From Luteolibacter rhizosphaerae (GTDB taxonomy: Bacteria; Verrucomicrobiota; Verrucomicrobiia; Verrucomicrobiales; Akkermansiaceae): a stretch of DNA of 64,000 bases. Where the stretch lies: contig NZ_JAPDDR010000008.1 of NCBI RefSeq assembly GCF_025950095.1, positions 124,001-188,000 on the forward strand, read 5' to 3'. Numbering within the stretch: position 1 is the stretch's first letter; each line of letters opens with the position of its first letter. Under the pieces are notes generated by a model, which did not search any database, was not told the DNA's origin, and saw only the letters and a list, made by a program, of their open reading frames with translations. Positions 17,736 through 27,300 of the stretch are shown piece by piece. A program made the translations under genes and the position numbers.

Positions 17736-20700
17736 ATGCGCCACTCCCCCCGGTGGAAAAAGCGAGGCCTCTTCATGGCTCTCTGCCTGGCCGCAGCGGG
17801 ATTGGCAGCGCTCCCCGGGCGGCCCAAGCACGCTGCGGTACCGGTTGGCGCGTACTTCAACGGAGTCTTCCCCGCCGAGGCACCCGGCGCTTCCCCGGGC
17901 TTTGCCAGTGCCAATGCATTTCCCGAACTCACCTTCACTGATCCGATGTGGATCGCCGAGATTCCCGGGACGAGCGACATGGTGGTGGTGGAAAAAAGCG
18001 GCAGGCTGAAACGCTTCCCGAAGGAAAGGCAGTCGGGTCCACGCGAGGTTTCGGTCGCTCTCGATCTGGGTTCCCGAGTCCAGATCTCGGAAGATCAGGG
18101 GCTCTATCAGATCGCCTTCCATCCGGAGTTCGGTCGGTCTGGTTCGTCCCATTCCTCCGAGATCTTCCTTAGCTACAACTTTCGCCCCACCTTCGCGGGT
18201 GCCGGTCCTGACGCCAGCTTCTGGCGTCTCTCGCGCTTCCATTGGGATCCCGCCGACGAGACCATCGATCCCTCCAGCGAATCGGTGCTGATCCAACAAT
18301 ATGATCCGAACCGCTGGCACAACGGTGGGGCGCTCGCCTTCGACAAGCAGGGCTTCCTCCTTTTCACCTGTGGTGATGGCGGGGGCACCGATGACCAGTT
18401 CGGTCAGTCCCAAGCCTTGGATGGCTGCTTCTTCGGAGGGGTCTTCAGGATCGATGTGGATCAGGATCCCGAGCGCTCTCATCCTATCCGTCGCCAGCCA
18501 TCGGATGGCGCGGATAAGCCGCTTGGTTTTCCTGCCAGCTTTTCGCAGGGCTATACGATCCCGCATGACAATCCATGGGTGCATCCAGCCGGGCATTACT
18601 TGGAGGAAACCTTCGCGATCGGACTCCGCAGCCCGCACACGGCTCACTACGATCTTCAGACAGATGGACTCTGGGTGAGCGATGTCGGCCGCACCGATCG
18701 CGAGGAACTCAACCTTGTCCCCAAAGGCTCGAACCTTCAGTGGCCTTTCATGGAGGGAGAGGTTCCGGGGCCGAAGTCCCGCGAGCAGGTCCATGGCAGG
18801 GAAACGCCACCGGTCTATGCCTACGACCGTTCCATGGGCGGATGCATCATCGGGGGAATGCGCTACCGCGGTTCGCGCTGGGCGGATCAACTCGACGGGA
18901 AGATCTTATTCGGTGACAACCTGAAAGGCAGCCTCTTTACCTTGGATCCGGATGCTTTCGGAGATCCGGAAGCCACGGAGATCCTCTCGGGCTTGGGTGC
19001 CGGAATCTACTCGGGCCTCTCTAACGTCTGCACCGATTCCGCCGGGGATATTTACCTACTCAAGTTGAACGGTAGCAATCGCGACGGCGGGACGGTGAGG
19101 ATACTCACTCCAGGCAAGCCGCTCGCCGGGCCGCCTGCCTTGCTTTCAGACACCGGGCTCTTCACTGATACCGCCCGCCTCGAGCCTTCTCCTGCCCTGA
19201 TGTCCTACGAGGTTGCCAGTCCCCTCTGGTCGGATGGCGCGATCAAGCGGCGCTGGATGGCATTGCCCAACGATGGCCTCCGCGATTCGGACGAAGAACA
19301 GGTCGCCTACTCCACGGCGGGCAACTGGAGCTTTCCTGCCGGTACCGTTCTGGTGAAACACTTCGATCTGGCTCTCGACGAATGGGATCCCTCGGTCCTC
19401 AAACGGATGGAGACCCGGGTCATCATCTGCACTGCCAAAGGGGGGAAATACGGTCTTACTTACCGCTGGAATGAGCAGGGTACGGATGCGGTTTTGCTCA
19501 ACGAGGGTGCCATCGCGGACTACACGATTACCCGGGAGAACGCGACCAAGGAGACATTCCAATGGCACTTTCCTTCGCGGGCAGACTGCATGCAGTGTCA
19601 CAGCGAGGCCTCCGGCCAAGCGCTCGGTCTGAGAACCCATCAGATCAATCGGCTGGTGTTGTACCCGGGTTCCGACAAGCCGGTCAATCAACTCGCCCAC
19701 TTCAATTCCCTCGGGATCTTCCACCGCAGCTTAAGCCCTTCCGAGCTCGCCGGCGCTTTGGCCGCTTGCGGCCTGGATGATGAATCCGCTCCACTGGAGC
19801 ATCGCCTGCGTTCCTACCTCGATGCGAACTGCGCCCACTGTCATCAACCGGGCGGACCCGTGGAGTATTTCGATGCCCGGCTCCAAACCTCGTTGCAATC
19901 GCAGGGCATCATCGATGTCACTCTGAAAGGCCAGTATGCATTGCCCGGCGGATCCTACATCACCCCGGGTCACCCCGAACTCTCCGCGATCTACACCCGC
20001 ATGACGAGCTGCGAACCCGGCCTCGCGATGCCGCCGCTCGGTTACAACCGCATCGATGCCCGGGCCACATCGCTTCTCGCGGATTACATTTCGGGACTAT
20101 CGCGCGATATCACTCCTCCTCCCTCCGCCCCGCTTGCCCGCTACGTCTGCTTCACCGCTCCGATCGGCAGCGATGGCTTCGCCTCGATCGCTGAGATCCG
20201 TATCCTCGATGAATCCGGGAACCCGATGCCGGCAGCGGATCTCGCGATTGCGGAAGTGAACTCCGAGGATGCCGTCTCCCCCGCCCGGTTTGCCCTTGAT
20301 GGAGATCCGGCTACCTGCTGGTCGAGTTCGGAGAAGGCGGGATTCTTCCTGGCCCTCACCCTCGATCTACAGCGCCCCCGCAGGATCGGCGGCTTTGAAT
20401 ATGTCCCGAGACAGGATTCATCTCTCGGGCGCCTTCCTTCCTATCAAGTCCACCACAGCTTGGACGGGATCGGTTGGACCCAACTCGCGGAGGGAAGGCT
20501 CTCTCCTGGCTCTGGCCCTGCCATTGCGACCTACCGCTTCGATGACCTGATCCATGCGCCAACCTGCACCATCGCTGCCTCTCCGGTTGCTTCCGGCCGT
20601 GATTTCGATGGGACCATCGTGTTTGATTCCGAGGTCCGCGGCTTCGGTCCCGGCGATCTCCGCGTCAGCAACGGACGGGTGAAAGCGCTTCGCGGCGATG

Positions 20701-20843
20701 GCTACTACTACGTGGCCACCATCTCACCGGAGAGGTTTCCGGTGAGCATTTCCGTGCCCGCCGGGGTGGCCACCGCATCCTCGCACGGCAATCTGGAGTC
20801 GAACCTTCTTAAGGTCTCCGGCTCTAAGAACCCGGCCCGCTAG
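17736..20843 (+). CDS. Secreted quinoprotein-propeller / di-heme / discoidin fusion (HNE_0200-like)
   Basis: The 1035-residue exported protein has an N-terminal signal or anchor within residues 1-30. Next comes a soluble PQQ glucose/sorbosone dehydrogenase-like propeller (about 40-440, with GLRSPHTAHYD and WVSDVGRTDREELNLVPKG). A region with two c-heme sites follows: C618-x2-C621-H622 (CMQCH) and C699-x2-C702-H703 (CAHCH), with a likely axial Met in AMPPLG near 765. An F5/8 type C (discoidin) domain and a small Ig-like strand region finish it. The architecture matches proteins named HNE_0200 family. It is probably a periplasmic or extracellular sugar oxidase feeding electrons to c-type cytochromes; substrate unknown. 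It ends tail-to-tail with the cytochrome gene, the two stops sharing CTAG (20840-20843). It is a paralogue of the gene at 24327. Confidence 0.82.
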   Translation: MRHSPRWKKRGLFMALCLAAAGLAALPGRPKHAAVPVGAYFNGVFPAEAPGASPGFASANAFPELTFTDPMWIAEIPGTSDMVVVEKSGRLKRFPKERQSGPREVSVALDLGSRVQISEDQGLYQIAFHPEFGRSGSSHSSEIFLSYNFRPTFAGAGPDASFWRLSRFHWDPADETIDPSSESVLIQQYDPNRWHNGGALAFDKQGFLLFTCGDGGGTDDQFGQSQALDGCFFGGVFRIDVDQDPERSHPIRRQPSDGADKPLGFPASFSQGYTIPHDNPWVHPAGHYLEETFAIGLRSPHTAHYDLQTDGLWVSDVGRTDREELNLVPKGSNLQWPFMEGEVPGPKSREQVHGRETPPVYAYDRSMGGCIIGGMRYRGSRWADQLDGKILFGDNLKGSLFTLDPDAFGDPEATEILSGLGAGIYSGLSNVCTDSAGDIYLLKLNGSNRDGGTVRILTPGKPLAGPPALLSDTGLFTDTARLEPSPALMSYEVASPLWSDGAIKRRWMALPNDGLRDSDEEQVAYSTAGNWSFPAGTVLVKHFDLALDEWDPSVLKRMETRVIICTAKGGKYGLTYRWNEQGTDAVLLNEGAIADYTITRENATKETFQWHFPSRADCMQCHSEASGQALGLRTHQINRLVLYPGSDKPVNQLAHFNSLGIFHRSLSPSELAGALAACGLDDESAPLEHRLRSYLDANCAHCHQPGGPVEYFDARLQTSLQSQGIIDVTLKGQYALPGGSYITPGHPELSAIYTRMTSCEPGLAMPPLGYNRIDARATSLLADYISGLSRDITPPPSAPLARYVCFTAPIGSDGFASIAEIRILDESGNPMPAADLAIAEVNSEDAVSPARFALDGDPATCWSSSEKAGFFLALTLDLQRPRRIGGFEYVPRQDSSLGRLPSYQVHHSLDGIGWTQLAEGRLSPGSGPAIATYRFDDLIHAPTCTIAASPVASGRDFDGTIVFDSEVRGFGPGDLRVSNGRVKALRGDGYYYVATISPERFPVSISVPAGVATASSHGNLESNLLKVSGSKNPAR

Positions 20844-21424
20844 TCAGGAACCTCCGCGCCATTGTCGATCCAGACCTTCATCTGCTTCACGAATTCCTCG
20901 TGGCTCAGCGGGGGCAGGGTCCTGCCCTCGCCGGGATTCCATCCCCATAGTACCAGTTGGTCCTCGGACACGTGATGCAGGATCTGCTCGAGGGTCTTGC
21001 CACCGTTGTGCTTCGGATCCTTGAGCTGCGCTGCGAGTTCGGCGGGAGACTTGCCCTCGAAGACCATCGGCATCTCTGGCGGCGGCAGATGCCAGACGGG
21101 ATTCCCCGGCGGCATGTTCTCGCCCGGCAGGTTCGCGTTCTGGTGGCAGCTCGTGCACTTCATCGCGGCGAAGCCCTCGCCCTTGGGGCCTGCCTTCACG
21201 TTCATCGTATGCGGATGGCTGTCGTCTCCTTGCAACGGGGCATCACCCGCCGGGTGGCAGTTCATGCAGCGCGGGTGCATCAGCACCTTATAGGCTTCCT
21301 TGAAGGCGGCCTTGGAGGCTGCGGCATCTTTCTTTTCAGCAGGGGCATCCTGCCCTTGGAGATGGAAGGCATAGCCCGCCATGGCGATGGCTCCGGTCGC
21401 AAAGATCATTCGTGTGGCTTTCAT
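20840..21424 (-). CDS. Periplasmic di-heme c-type cytochrome
   Basis: The 194-residue product has an N-terminal signal sequence (about residues 1-25) and two heme c sites, C53-x2-C56-H57 (CMNCH) and C90-x2-C93-H94 (CTSCH). A distal His-rich segment, [17 protein letters not shown], may supply axial ligands. It lies 7 bp downstream of the molybdopterin-subunit gene on the same strand, after the 2Fe-2S subunit gene. This three-gene order is the pattern of isoquinoline 1-oxidoreductase-type enzymes that pass electrons to a membrane or periplasmic cytochrome instead of NAD or oxygen. It is therefore read as the electron acceptor of that enzyme. Its stop codon overlaps that of the convergent quinoprotein gene. 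Confidence 0.85.
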   Translation of the reverse strand: MKATRMIFATGAIAMAGYAFHLQGQDAPAEKKDAAASKAAFKEAYKVLMHPRCMNCHPAGDAPLQGDDSHPHTMNVKAGPKGEGFAAMKCTSCHQNANLPGENMPPGNPVWHLPPPEMPMVFEGKSPAELAAQLKDPKHNGGKTLEQILHHVSEDQLVLWGWNPGEGRTLPPLSHEEFVKQMKVWIDNGAEVPD

Positions 21425-21430
21425 GGCATC

Positions 21431-23596
21431 TCATGCGTGTTTGAGTTGATCGGTGCGGACCGGCAGCTCCCGCACGCGTTTCCCTGTCGCGGCAAAGATG
21501 GCGTTGGTTACTGCAGCCGCCAGCGGTGGCACCCCGCACTCACCCGCACCACCCATCTTGGCGCTGCTCTGGACGATGTGCGTCTCGATCAAAGGCGTTT
21601 CGTGCATGCGCAGCACCGGGTAGTCGTGGAAGTTTCGTTGCTTCACCGCACCCTTGTCGAAGGTGATCTCGCCGTGCAGCACGGCACTCAGCGCGAAGAC
21701 GATGCCGGACTCCATCTGGGCTTTCACGCCTTCCGGATTTACTGCCAGACCGCAATCGATCGCGCAGGTCACCTTGTGCACCTTGAGGATGCCTTCTTTC
21801 GATACCGATACCTCGGCGACCTCCGCCACGAAGCTTGCGAAGCTCTCGTGGACGGATACCCCGTGGAAGTGACCGGCAGGAAGCGGCTTGCCCCAGCCGG
21901 ATTTCTCCGCCGCCAGATTCAGCGCCGCCAGATGTCTCGGGTGATCTTTTAGCAGCTCCCTGCGATACTCCACCGGATCCTTCTTCGCCTTGTGCGCCAG
22001 TTCATCGATCAGGCTCTCCATCACGAATCCCGTGTGGCTGTGCCCGACGGAGCGCCACCACAGCACCGGGACCCCGGTCTTCGGTGAATGAAGCTCCACC
22101 AGATGATCGGGGATCTCTTTCATGTAGGGCGAATCCGACACGCCCTCGACGGAAGTCGCATCGATCCCGTCCTTCACCATCATGGCTTCCATCATCGTGC
22201 CCGCCATGATCGATTGGCCGACCAGGACATGTTTCCATGCCGCCGGGTATCCATCTTTGCCGAGCGCCACCTTCGCATGATGCAGGAAGGCGGAGCGATA
22301 GTAGCCGCCGCGGATATCGTCCTCCCGCGACCACACCACCTTCACCAGCTTGCCGCTCGCTTTCGCCACTTGCACGGCTTCCGAGATGAAATCGGAGGTC
22401 GGTGTCGCCCGGCGTCCGAATCCTCCGCCGAGGAAGGTCGTGTGAATCGAAATCTGCTCAGGCTTCAACCCGGTGATGTGCGCGACCACCTGCTGGTCCA
22501 CCGTCTGCATCTGCGTGCCGGTCCAGATCTCGCATTTATTCTCGCCCAGTTTCACCGTGCAGTTCAGCGGCTCCATCGGAGCGTGTGCCAGGTAGGGCAC
22601 ATAGTACTCCGCTTCTAGTAGGTCGTCGCCTTGCAGGGCCTTGCCTGCGTCGCCAGCCTTGGCCGCCGGTGCCCCGGCGGTGGCAGCGAGCTTGCGGAAA
22701 TCCTCGCGTTGCTTGGCACTGTCCAGCCCCGCGGTCGGGCCTTCGTCCCACTCGATCTTCAGGGCTTCTCGCCCTTGTTTGGCCGCCCAGTAGTGGTCCG
22801 CCAGCACGGCCACGCCGCTCGGCACTTTCACCACCTGCCGTACCCCGCTCACCGCGAGCGCTGCCTTGTCATCGACCGACCTCAGCTTGCCGCCGAATCC
22901 CGGCGAACGCGCCACCACCGCCGTGAGCATTCCGTCGAAGTGCACGTCCATGCCGAACTGCGCCGTGCCATTTACCTTTTCCGTGCTATCCAGCCGCTTG
23001 GTGGCCTTGCCGATTATCTTCCAGTCCTTAGGATCCTTCAGCGTCACTTTCTCCGGGGCAGGCAGCTTCGCCGCCGCTTCCGCCAGTTCGCCGTAGCTCG
23101 CCTTCTTGTCACCGGCGATCACCATCCCCTTTTCGGTCCGGCATTCTTCCGGCTTCACGGCGAACTTAGCCGCCGCCGCCTTCACCAGGAGCTCCCGCGC
23201 CATCGCTCCCACCTGCCGGTAGCGATCGAATTCCGAATGCGTGGTGGTGGATCCGCCGGTGATCTGGAAGCCGAAGGCGGTGTGATTGTAGGCCGGAGCC
23301 ACGCCGCTGTGCTCCGCGCTCACCTTCGACCAATCGGCATCCAGTTCCTCCGCGATCAGCATCGGCAGCGTGGTCCAGATCCCCTGGCCCATTTCGGCGT
23401 GGGCCAAGATCACTCGCACCGAATCATCCGGCCCGATCCGCAGGAAAGCATTCGGTGCCGGGAGCTTCGAGTCCGGCGCTCCCTGGGCACCGAGCCGCTT
23501 CGCCATCGGCACGGTGAACCCGAGAACCAAGCCTCCACCCAGCAAGCCGCCACGCTTTAGGAATCCGCGCCGGCCCATGCGTTGCTCCGTGCTCAC
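21431..23596 (-). CDS. Molybdopterin-binding aldehyde/xanthine dehydrogenase-family subunit, IorB-like, Tat-exported
   Basis: The 721-residue protein is the large Mo-cofactor subunit of a xanthine dehydrogenase-family enzyme of the isoquinoline 1-oxidoreductase beta type. It starts at a GTG (23596) that overlaps the upstream stop as GTGA. The alternative ATG lies six codons later. A twin-arginine signal with R9-R10 (RRGFLKRGG) directs folded export. Family motifs include [20 protein letters not shown], the Mo-cofactor loop LGGGFGRRA, and the C-terminal [18 protein letters not shown] containing a Glu in the position of the family's catalytic base. The substrate is an aldehyde or N-heterocycle, not predictable. 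It acts with the 2Fe-2S subunit encoded just upstream and the cytochrome encoded just downstream. Confidence 0.88.
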   Translation of the reverse strand: MSTEQRMGRRGFLKRGGLLGGGLVLGFTVPMAKRLGAQGAPDSKLPAPNAFLRIGPDDSVRVILAHAEMGQGIWTTLPMLIAEELDADWSKVSAEHSGVAPAYNHTAFGFQITGGSTTTHSEFDRYRQVGAMARELLVKAAAAKFAVKPEECRTEKGMVIAGDKKASYGELAEAAAKLPAPEKVTLKDPKDWKIIGKATKRLDSTEKVNGTAQFGMDVHFDGMLTAVVARSPGFGGKLRSVDDKAALAVSGVRQVVKVPSGVAVLADHYWAAKQGREALKIEWDEGPTAGLDSAKQREDFRKLAATAGAPAAKAGDAGKALQGDDLLEAEYYVPYLAHAPMEPLNCTVKLGENKCEIWTGTQMQTVDQQVVAHITGLKPEQISIHTTFLGGGFGRRATPTSDFISEAVQVAKASGKLVKVVWSREDDIRGGYYRSAFLHHAKVALGKDGYPAAWKHVLVGQSIMAGTMMEAMMVKDGIDATSVEGVSDSPYMKEIPDHLVELHSPKTGVPVLWWRSVGHSHTGFVMESLIDELAHKAKKDPVEYRRELLKDHPRHLAALNLAAEKSGWGKPLPAGHFHGVSVHESFASFVAEVAEVSVSKEGILKVHKVTCAIDCGLAVNPEGVKAQMESGIVFALSAVLHGEITFDKGAVKQRNFHDYPVLRMHETPLIETHIVQSSAKMGGAGECGVPPLAAAVTNAIFAATGKRVRELPVRTDQLKHA

Positions 23597-24060
23597 TTGG
23601 CACCTCCTTTCGACATCTCGGCGGCCTTGTGGATCGCACAGCGGATTCGTTGGTAGGTTCCGCAGCGGCAGAGGTTCCCGCTCATCGCGGCGTCGATTTC
23701 CTCGTCGCTCGGGTCGGGCTTGCCTTTGAGGAGGACTGCTGCCGACATGATCTGGCCGGACTGGCAATAGCCGCACTGCGGCACATCTTCCTGGATCCAT
23801 GCGACCTGCAGGGGATGCGAGTTGTCGTCGGAAAGTCCCTCGATCGTGGTCACCTGCTTCCCGACCGCGCGGGACACCGGTGTCACACAGGAACGCACGG
23901 CCTCGCCGTCCAGATGCACGGTGCAGGCACCGCACTGGGCCATCCCGCAGCCGAATTTTGTCCCGGTCAGATGAAGGAGGTCTCTCAGCACCCATAGCAG
24001 CGGCGTGGCGGGATCGGCATCCACGGCGTGCTCTTTGCGATTCACTTGGAGCGTGATCAT
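23593..24060 (-). CDS. 2Fe-2S subunit of the molybdenum hydroxylase, IorA-like
   Basis: The 155-residue protein is the small iron-sulfur subunit of a xanthine dehydrogenase-family enzyme. A plant-ferredoxin-type 2Fe-2S cluster is given by Cys38, Cys43 and Cys46 ([16 protein letters not shown]) plus Cys58. The helical-bundle cluster is given by QCGYCQSGQ and NLCRCGTY. Together they move electrons from the Mo centre towards the cytochrome. A longer frame to 24126 exists, but the ATG at 24060 gives the normal N-terminus MITLQVN. The stop overlaps the next start (GTGA), indicating coupled translation of equimolar subunits. No signal peptide is present, so it is probably co-exported with the Tat-bearing large subunit. 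Confidence 0.92.
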   Translation of the reverse strand: MITLQVNRKEHAVDADPATPLLWVLRDLLHLTGTKFGCGMAQCGACTVHLDGEAVRSCVTPVSRAVGKQVTTIEGLSDDNSHPLQVAWIQEDVPQCGYCQSGQIMSAAVLLKGKPDPSDEEIDAAMSGNLCRCGTYQRIRCAIHKAAEMSKGGAK

Positions 24061-24250
24061 GGCGAATGGTGGTTGGCGGGGCATGCCGCGACACCGCTTC
24101 ACGCCCGACCTATCAGAAAGCACCATCCGCGACTCCCGTCTAGGGATTTGCGCTCACCTCCTCCGTTGTTTCGGATGAGTGTGACAATTTCGCCTCACTT
24201 CTTCGCGGCCCTGCTCCACAGGCCGCTTGGCAGTAGGGGAGGTGAGCCGG

Positions 24251-24268
24251 ACCACCCGAACGGGTGGT
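24251..24268. promoter_or_regulatory. Palindrome in the divergent iorAB / quinoprotein intergenic region
   Basis: ACCACCCG (24251-24258), two bases, then CGGGTGGT (24261-24268) form an 8+8 bp perfect palindrome. It lies in the 266-bp space between two divergent redox units. The tight two-base spacer fits a dimeric DNA-binding protein better than an RNA hairpin. The rest of this gap (24061-24326) shows no gene. Confidence 0.4.
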
Positions 24269-24326
24269 ATCCATCGTCAGGAATTCCATTGAATCCGTAC
24301 AATCGATTGATATAGCGGGCGCAGTC

Positions 24327-27300
24327 ATGCCCGCAAAACCCAGTCGCGGGAGCGTGTGGACCTCCCTTGCCTTCGCTGTGCTCGGCTCCCTGCCGTGGAC
24401 GCAGACCTTCGCACAGGGTGGACTGGATGCGCCCCAAGCCGTCGGTAGCTTTTTCAACGGTGCCTTTCCCGCTACCCCGCCGGGCCAATCGACCGGCTGG
24501 CAGACGGAGAATGCTTTCCCGAACCTTACTTTCGTCGATCCGCTCTGGCTGACGGAGATTCCCGGTACCACCCAGCTTCTGCTTGTCGGGAAGAACGGGC
24601 AGATCTGGCGCTTCGAGAACAACCCCGCCGTCACCCAAGGACAGGTCACCAAGGTGCTGGAGTGGGTCTCGAATACCCAGTCTTCCGAGGACCAGGGCTT
24701 CTACTCGCTGGTTTTCCATCCGCAGTTCGGCCATCTCGGTTCGCCGAACGCGAACTACGTCTACGTCTGCTACAACCACCGTCCGGCGCTCTCCGGTGCG
24801 GATTCAAATCATTCTTTCTGGCGCGTCTCCCGTTTCACCTGGCTAGCCGCAAGCGGCACCCTCGATCCTGCCAGCGAATACGTGATGATGAACCAGTATG
24901 ACCGCTGTCGTTGGCACAATGGTGGCGCGATGTTCTTCGGCGCGGACGGCTTTCTCTACATCAACTGCGGGGACGGCGGCGACAGCGGCGAGGGTGGGGG
25001 ACTCACCGGGGCCGATGGTGCCCTGAGCCGTACCCAGCGCCTCGACTGGGGACTCTTCAGCGGTGTCTTCCGCATCGACGTCGACAACGACCCCGCCAAA
25101 TCCCACCCGATCCGTCGCCAGCCGCAGAGCCCGACCAACAAGCCCGCCGGCTGGCCCGCCAGCTTCACGCAGGGATACGGCATTCCGAACGATAATCCAT
25201 GGCTCGATGCCGGGGGCTCGATCCTCGAAGAATACCACTCCCTCGGCCTACGCAGCCCGCACACCATGCACCATGATGCCGTGACCGGTGATATCTGGAT
25301 CGGCGATGTGGGTGAAGGTGCGCGCGAAGAGATGACCTTGGCCCCCAAAGGCAGCAACGCCCAGTGGGGTTTCATGGAAGGCGGCATCCCCGGTCCGGGT
25401 ACCACGCCCACCCCGCTCATCGGAGTTTCCCAAGCTCCGGCGCACGACTATAACCGTAGTACCGGCACCTGCATCATCGGTGGCATGCGCTATCGCGGGG
25501 CAAAGTGGAATAGCCTCCTCGGCGGGAAGCTTCTTTTCGGCGATCACGTCCGCGGACGGATCTGGACCGCCACGCTCTCCACCAGTGGCGGCGCTCCGGT
25601 CGTGCAGGAGATCGTGGCGGGGCTGCCCACCGGCAACAAGGCGGGCCTGGCGAACTTTTGCACGGATTCCAGCGGTGAGATTTTCCTGCTGAACGTGAAT
25701 GGCACCAATCAGCCCGGCGGCACCATCCGCAAGCTGGTCTCGGCAGGTGTCTCGCAGGAGCCGCCTCAATGGCTATCGCAGACGGGCGTCTTTACCGACC
25801 TAGCCACGCTTGCCACGGCACCGGGAGTGATCCCTTACAATGTGGCGAATGCGCTCTGGTCGGATGCCGCCGCCAAGCAGCGCTGGATCATTCTGCCGAA
25901 CGACGGCATCCACGATAGCGCCGCGGAGAAGATCACATTCAGCGAGGAGGCCAATTGGGTCTTCCCGGCGGGGACGGTCTTCGTGAAGCACTTCGAGCTT
26001 CCCGTGGATGAGCGGAATCCGTCCCTTGTCCGCCGCCTCGAGACCCGCTTCATCGTGGGCACTACCGGTGGTGGGAAGTACGGCTTCACCTACAAGTGGA
26101 ATGAAGCAGGCACCGATGCCGAACTCCTTTCAAGCGGGGATGCAGATGACTTCGAGGTCACCCTTCAGGATGGCAGCACCGAGACCCGCCACTGGGACTT
26201 CCCCTCGCGGGCGGATTGCCTGCTTTGCCACAATGATGCCTCCGGGCAGGCCCTTGGCGTCCGTACGTCTTCGCTGAACAAGCCCTTCCACTACCCCTCC
26301 ACCGGCCGCACGGCCAACCAGCTCGCGACCTTCAATGCCCTTGGCATGCTGGATGTCTCGCTGACTGCCGCGCAGATCGAGGACTACATCGAGTCCCGCC
26401 CGCTTTACGATGAAACCGCTCCGGTCGAGCATCGGGTCCGATCCTACCTCGACTCGAACTGCTCGCACTGCCACCGGCCCGGCGGCACCGTGGATTACTT
26501 TGATGCGCGCCTCGGGACTCCTCTCAACCTGCAAGGCATCGTGAACGGCGTGATCCAAGGTCACTTCAGCCTCGGGCCTGATGGTCGCTACTTGAAGCCC
26601 GGCATACCGAGTCTCTCCGCACTCCATGTCCGCATGGATAACGTCGGAAACGGTGCCGCGATGCCGCCTCTCGCCAAGAACCTCATCGATGAGGAAGCCG
26701 TCGATCTGATCGAGGGATACATCACCGGTCTCACGGAGGCGGAGTTCCAGACCTCGCCCTCGCCGCAGGCCCGTTATGTCCGCCTCACCGCCACCTCGGA
26801 AGTCGGCGGTGGACCGTGGACGAGCGTCGGGGAGTTCTCGATCCTCGATGGCAATGGTGCTTCCATTCCTGTCTCGGAGCTCTCGGTGTTCGATTTCGAT
26901 AGCGAGGAGCTTGGTGACGAGTTCACTCCCGCGGTGCGCGCCATCGATGGCAACATCACGACTTTCTGGCACACCGGCTACGGCACCGGCGGCATCGATC
27001 CGCTGCCGCACCACATCACCATCGATATCGGCTCCCTCCGCAGTGTCGGAGGCTTCGTCTATACCCCGCGCCAAGGCAACCAGAACGGCCGCATCGCGAA
27101 CTACCAGGTCCACTACAGCACGGATGCCAGCAACTGGACCTTGATGACTTCCGGAACCTGGCCAAATGGCACCGCGGTCCAGCGCTACGACGGCTTGGTC
27201 GGCTTGCGGAAAGCCCGCTGTGAAATCGCCGGGCCGGTGGACACCGTCTCCGGCCCATTCGAGGTGACCGTGGTCTTCGACATGGACGTCACCGACTTCA

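Noticed and set aside
23597-24094. Extension of the molybdopterin subunit
   Set aside because: Lies inside the 2Fe-2S subunit gene in another frame; the GTGA overlap fixes the start.
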